Assembly (NCBI GenBank): GCA_965644315.1
Contig: CBFFRQ010000096.1
Span: forward strand, 328,822-392,821
DNA length: 64,000 bases
Origin: Caecitellus pseudoparvulus
Taxonomy: Eukaryota; Bigyra: Bicosoecida
Direction of reading: 5' to 3'
The stretch's first letter is position 1. Each line of letters starts with the position of its first letter. This document shows, in pieces, positions 59,849-64,000 of this stretch. Made by a program: the position numbers and the translations under genes. A model generated the notes under the pieces. That model made no database searches. It saw only the letters and a program-made list of their open reading frames with translations, and had not been told where the DNA came from.

Positions 59849-59859
59849 CGCAGGCACGC

Positions 59860-59893
59860 AATGCACCCACTCATGCCCCGCTCGCATTGCATT
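59860..59893. terminator. Opposed AATGCA signals between RPN2 and IFT121
   Basis: Forward AATGCA at 59860-59865 serves RPN2. Reverse AATGCA at 59888-59893, one base past the IFT121 stop codon, serves IFT121. Confidence 0.5.
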
Positions 59894-59894
59894 G

Positions 59895-62800
59895 TCACCG
59901 CCGCAGCATGGCGCGAGCACGGGAGCCAGCACCAGCCACTGTCGGAGCTGGGCGGGTGGGTGGCGCCACCTCCCGTGCAGCACTCTCCATGCCCGGCAGC
60001 GTCAGGTGGCACAGGGGGCAGTTGGCCCGCCCTCGCAGCTCCTGCCGCAGCATCTTGTGCTTGCACCGCTTGCACCGTGTGTAGCTCTTGTCCAGAACGG
60101 GGCGGCCACTGGCCACGCAGGCGTCGAAGCGCACGCCACACGCCATGCAGCCCGTCGCCCACGGCTGCACGGTGGTGGAGCACTTGGGGCAGGCATACGT
60201 ACGCACGCCAGGGTCCACTGGCGAGTGCGTCACGAAGATGTGCATGGCCAGGTCGGCGTAGGCGGCGCGCTCCGCCTCAGTGACGGGGGCGTACGAGGAC
60301 ATGGGGCCGGTGGTGCCGACGTCCCCGCCGGCGCCGCCCCCAGGCCCCTCCCCCAGCTGCTCCAGCCGGATGAAGGCCTTGGAGCACTGCCCGAAGAAGC
60401 CGTTGTAGTACGCACACAGGGCGATGAGGCTGTGCACCGCCTTGGGGTCCAGCACGTCCTCGTACTCCGTCAGCCGCAGCGCCGTGCGCAGGGCCGCGGC
60501 GATGTCGGAGCTGTACAGCTGCCGGTGTGCCAGCATCCAGAAGTGGTACGCCTCGGCACCGTGCCACGCCGCATCCAGCACCCGCACAGCGGCGGCCTCC
60601 TCCCCGGACAACCCCGTTGTCGTCATCGTGGCATCCTGCGCCAGCAGCGTGTCCAGGGTGGCGGCCGTCGCAGCCGTCGTGCCGCCCTTCGTCTTGCCCG
60701 GCCCCGTGATGGTGGCGGCCGTCATCTCGCTCATGCGCATGGTCATGCCGCGGTGCCGCTCCACCTCCAGCGCAGCCAGCACGAAGAGCTTCTTGGCGCG
60801 CATGGGCGCCTGCCGCACGGCGCCTGCCTCCGCCGCCAGCTTGGCCAGCATGCGCCCACTCTCCGTGGCCCGATTGGCCTTGCGGAACAGCTCGATGGCT
60901 TGGAACAGCTTGCCCTCGTTCATGAGCTTCGTGCCGTACTTGGTCAGCAGGCCCTCGATCTGGGGGAAGTCATGCGCCTCTGCCAGCTCCACTGCGCGGT
61001 CCCACTCGTTCAGCAGCACGCAGGCATCCACAGCCCCCTTCACATCCCCACCCTTCAGCAGCGCGTCCACAGCCGCTGCCACCAGGCCCACCCGCTGCAG
61101 CTTGCGCCCCACTTCCAGCAGCAGTGCGGACCCGGGCGGCAGCTCCCCCACCAGGGCCACCAGGCCGTCGAAGTCGTCCTGCATGTACAGGCAGTGCGCG
61201 AGGGCCTCTGTGTTCTTGGCTTCGGTGTAGTACTGCGCCGCCTTGCGCCACTGCTGGCGGTCAGCGTAGTAGTCCCCGATGGAGTTGCGGGCGAGGGTGA
61301 GGAGGGTGTCTTCCTTCCGCGCCACGCCGCCCGCCGACGCCAGCTGGATGACGCGGAACCAGTCCCCCATGCGGATGCGCATGTCGATGGCGAGGTCGTG
61401 GCGGTCCATGGACACATACGCCGCCTCAGCCTCGTCGAAGCGCCCGAACCACACCGCCACCTCTGCCCGCTGCTTCGTCCGGTCCCCCAGCAGCCGCAGT
61501 CGCTTTACAAACGTGATGCCCTGGTAGTCTGCGATCTCCACATATGCCCGCTCAGCAGTGGGCAGGTCCAGACGGTCCAGGGCTGACTCTGCCAGCAGCC
61601 GCCACAGGCGTGCATGGGGGCAGGTGCGCACAAACGACAGCGCCGACGCGAGGTCAGCCTTGTGCAGCAGCTCCCGCATGTCCCGCAGAGAGCGCGTCTC
61701 GTAGGACATGACGGTGGTCTTGTGGGGCGCCAGTGGCTCCAGCATGATGTCGTCCAGATGCACGCCCGTCACGCACAAGTCCCTGAAGCGCGTGAGGAAG
61801 GCGCTGCTCTGCACGGGCTCCTCCGGCTTGCCCTGCCGGATGAGGTACATGCGAGTCTTCTCCATGGACACAAACAGAGCCGGGTTGTCCTCCGCCCACA
61901 GCATCGCCCACGCGTCCTTGCGGGAGGAGCCCACGTGGGCGCCTGACACGGGCGGCGTGCCGTCCGCGCGTTTGCCGCCACCGCCTTCCGCGGCGTCCGG
62001 GGAAGGTGCCTGCGTGTCGAAAAAGTGCAGGCGGCGGTCGCCATCAATGACAGACAGCATGGTACCATCGCAGTTCACAGCCATGGCCTTGGGGCTGCAC
62101 TGCAGCTGGTACCTGGCTTCCAGCGCCACGTGCGGGAGGGTGTACCGTGCCACCTGTCCTGACGCACGCCCGATGAACAGCGCCTCCGGCAGCGCCGCCA
62201 GGCACGTGATGGGGTCCTGGGAGGGGGGCATGTGCTCTGCACCAGCGCCTGTACCACTCCCAGACCCATCATCGATGTGGAAGACTCGCTCGCGGCCTTC
62301 CGTGCGCCGGAGGGCTGCCATGGCGGATGACGCGGCGTCCCCCGCTGCGCCGATGGCGGTGACGCCCGTCGCTGAGTACTGCCACACGTACACCATGGAG
62401 CGTGATGCGACGATGACGTGCATGGGCGTCATGGTGACGTGCTGGGGTGGGAAATTCACTGTCTTGGTGTGCACGGGGGAGCCGATGGAGTCACACAGCA
62501 CCAGCGAAAACGTCCCAGCATCTTCCGTGCCAGTGGCCATGACGCAGTGCTTGCCGCTGGGGCAAGCTGTGATGGAGATCAAGCGCGTCGCAGCCTTGAA
62601 AAAGCGGTTGTTCGAGCGCGTGTTCCAGAACACCACGCCTTGGTCGGAGCGGCCAGGCTTGTTGTACGCGTACGCGACAATGTCCCCAAATGCAGCCCAG
62701 CGGTAGTCAGGCCGCACGTTCGCGAAGAACACAGAAGAGTCCACAGCAATAGCCACTCGCAAGCCACCGCCCTCCCACGACACATGCTGCAGCGTCTTGC

Positions 62801-63911
62801 CTGTCAACTTCAACGTGTGCAGGGGGCGGCCAAAGGGGGAGTAAAACCGCACCGCCAGCGAAGCCGCGCCAGACTCGGAGTACACCGAGCCCCCCACAGC
62901 CAGCACATTGCCAGCAGTGTTCCACGCGACAGTCTTGATCTCCATGTCAGTGCTCACGATGCAGGGCTCCTCATCCCGCGCATGCCGCATCAACTGCACC
63001 AGCCCGTTGGCAAAGGCGATGGCGAGGGAGGGCTGCTCAGGGTAGTCGTGCCCCTCCAGGCCATCGTACCACTGCACTGCCACGATTTCCACCTCATCGG
63101 AAGCCTGGTCACTCGCGCGCAGCTGCACATCCTTCAGGGGGTTTCCCGTGCTGCTGAATGACTGCAGGCGGGTCCGGTTCACGATGAAAAGCAACAGCTT
63201 GCCGTCCGGGCTCCACTCCACGCCTTGCAGGGTCTGCCCCAAGTCACGCCCCCACACACGGTTGCCGTCCACAGACCCCACCAAGACGTTGGAGTCCTCG
63301 TACGCGATGCAGATGCGCTCCCCCGAAGCCTGCCACTTCATGCCCCGCACCACACTGCTAGCTCGCGTGTTCATCATCTCCTCCCGCCAATTGCCCTTGT
63401 GCAGCACCCACACGATGGTCACGCCCATGTCGTCAGAAGTTGTCAGCTTCTGGTGCTGTGGGTTCCAAGCCCCAATCAGCACGGAGCCTGCGGCACGCCA
63501 ACGAGCCGTCGGCTCCAGCAACCTGCAGAAACGCCCGCCCGCCTCACTCACCTCTGTGGCCCTCCAACGGCTGGCTGTTTGCCATCGTCATGGGCGCAGC
63601 GATGCCCCGCACATCTGAATCTGCATCCTTGGGCACCAGCTTCATCACCTGTGCCGTGCCATGGGCGGAGCGTTGTGCAATGGAGTGGCGTGGCATCACA
63701 ACGGCAAGGCAGGCGCACCTTGAGCAGCCCCGAGTCCCCGCCGCACGCGATCCAACCATCGGTCTGGAATGGGTTCCACGCGCAGCAGTTCAGGACCTTA
63801 CCATTCGGGATGGATATCTGCGCAGGGGTCGGGTCGCAGCTGCAAGGTGTGAGACGCGTGGGCTTCGCAATTTCCGCACTGGCGTACCTTCTTGCTCAGG
63901 AAGACAAACAT
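59895..63911 (-). CDS. IFT121: Intraflagellar transport protein IFT121 (WDR35)
   Basis: IFT-A subunit for retrograde ciliary transport. Model: exons 63888-63911, 63719-63817, 63552-63648 and 59895-63487 (reverse), introns 70, 70 and 64 nt, giving 1270 residues against about 1180 in animals. The 24-nt first exon encodes MFVFLSKK, matching the family start, and the joined text reads ISIPNGKVLNCCAWN, GLLKVMKLVPKD and NSQPLEGHRGSVLIGAWN. WD40 propellers cover about the first 560 residues (QKLTTSDDMGVTIVWVLHKG; GNRVWGRDLGQTL). A TPR-like solenoid follows. The C-terminus holds a zinc-binding module with CPKC, CMACG, CKRCK and CPLC pairs. Intron 3 carries a GAAACG copy. Confidence 0.95.
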
Positions 63912-64000
63912 GGCGTCGACAGGGTTCTGCAAGTGAGAAGCCCCAGAAAGGCGCCAAGGGGGCCAGTGCTAACCGGCTGCTAGTGTTGGCGATTGGATTG

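Noticed and set aside
1-64000. Transposons, CRISPR arrays, tandem satellites or prophage-like modules
   Set aside because: None seen. Repetition in the window is limited to homopolymer tracts, low-complexity codon runs and the short AATGCA and GAAACG elements.

Overview
The window is nuclear DNA from a compact, GC-rich genome of a flagellated single-celled eukaryote. It encodes only eukaryotic families. It has about 33 short GT-AG introns, mostly 65-95 nt, with donors close to GTGAGT or GTGCGT, and a Pol III-type tRNA gene. Genes for cilium or centriole proteins (IFT25, IFT121, a CFAP65-like protein, a SPICE1-like protein) show that the organism builds flagella. A chitin synthase and AP2 domains fit an alga or a related protist, but no gene here fixes the lineage, so I do not name a species. 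Exon models below were built by hand from splice signals and reading-frame phase; every multi-exon model given for a complete gene sums to a whole number of codons.

Layout, left to right. 1-11 kb: a CSC1/OSCA/TMEM63-like channel cut by the left edge, chitin synthase, an orphan multi-pass membrane protein and an ~800-base gap. 11-24 kb: TMEM230, a SPICE1-like centriole protein, a DIS3-family exoribonuclease, a p24-like GOLD protein, a histidine acid phosphatase, an AP2-RsfS fusion and a 65-residue membrane protein. 24-36 kb: a farnesylation-type DnaJ without its zinc finger, a mitochondrial carrier, tRNA-Ala(UGC), an orphan, cysteinyl-tRNA synthetase, MPP beta and ATG9. 36-46 kb: the giant CFAP65-like gene and a lipoyl-domain/KGD4 fusion. 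46-64 kb: IFT25, a 2451-residue WW/PH protein, clathrin light chain, cyclase-associated protein, ribophorin II and IFT121.

The genes are mostly unrelated housekeeping functions and do not form an operon-like system. The strongest novelties are two domain fusions in organelle-directed proteins (AP2 plus ribosome silencing factor; lipoyl domain plus the 2-oxoglutarate dehydrogenase adaptor KGD4) and two cis-element patterns. The hexamer AATGCA lies at or within about 30 nt of the stop codon in 15 of 23 gene ends, on whichever strand the gene uses, and looks like the 3'-end processing signal. GAAACG elements, often paired 11 nt apart, recur at gene starts and in introns. Convergent genes are packed to 12-74 bases between stop codons.
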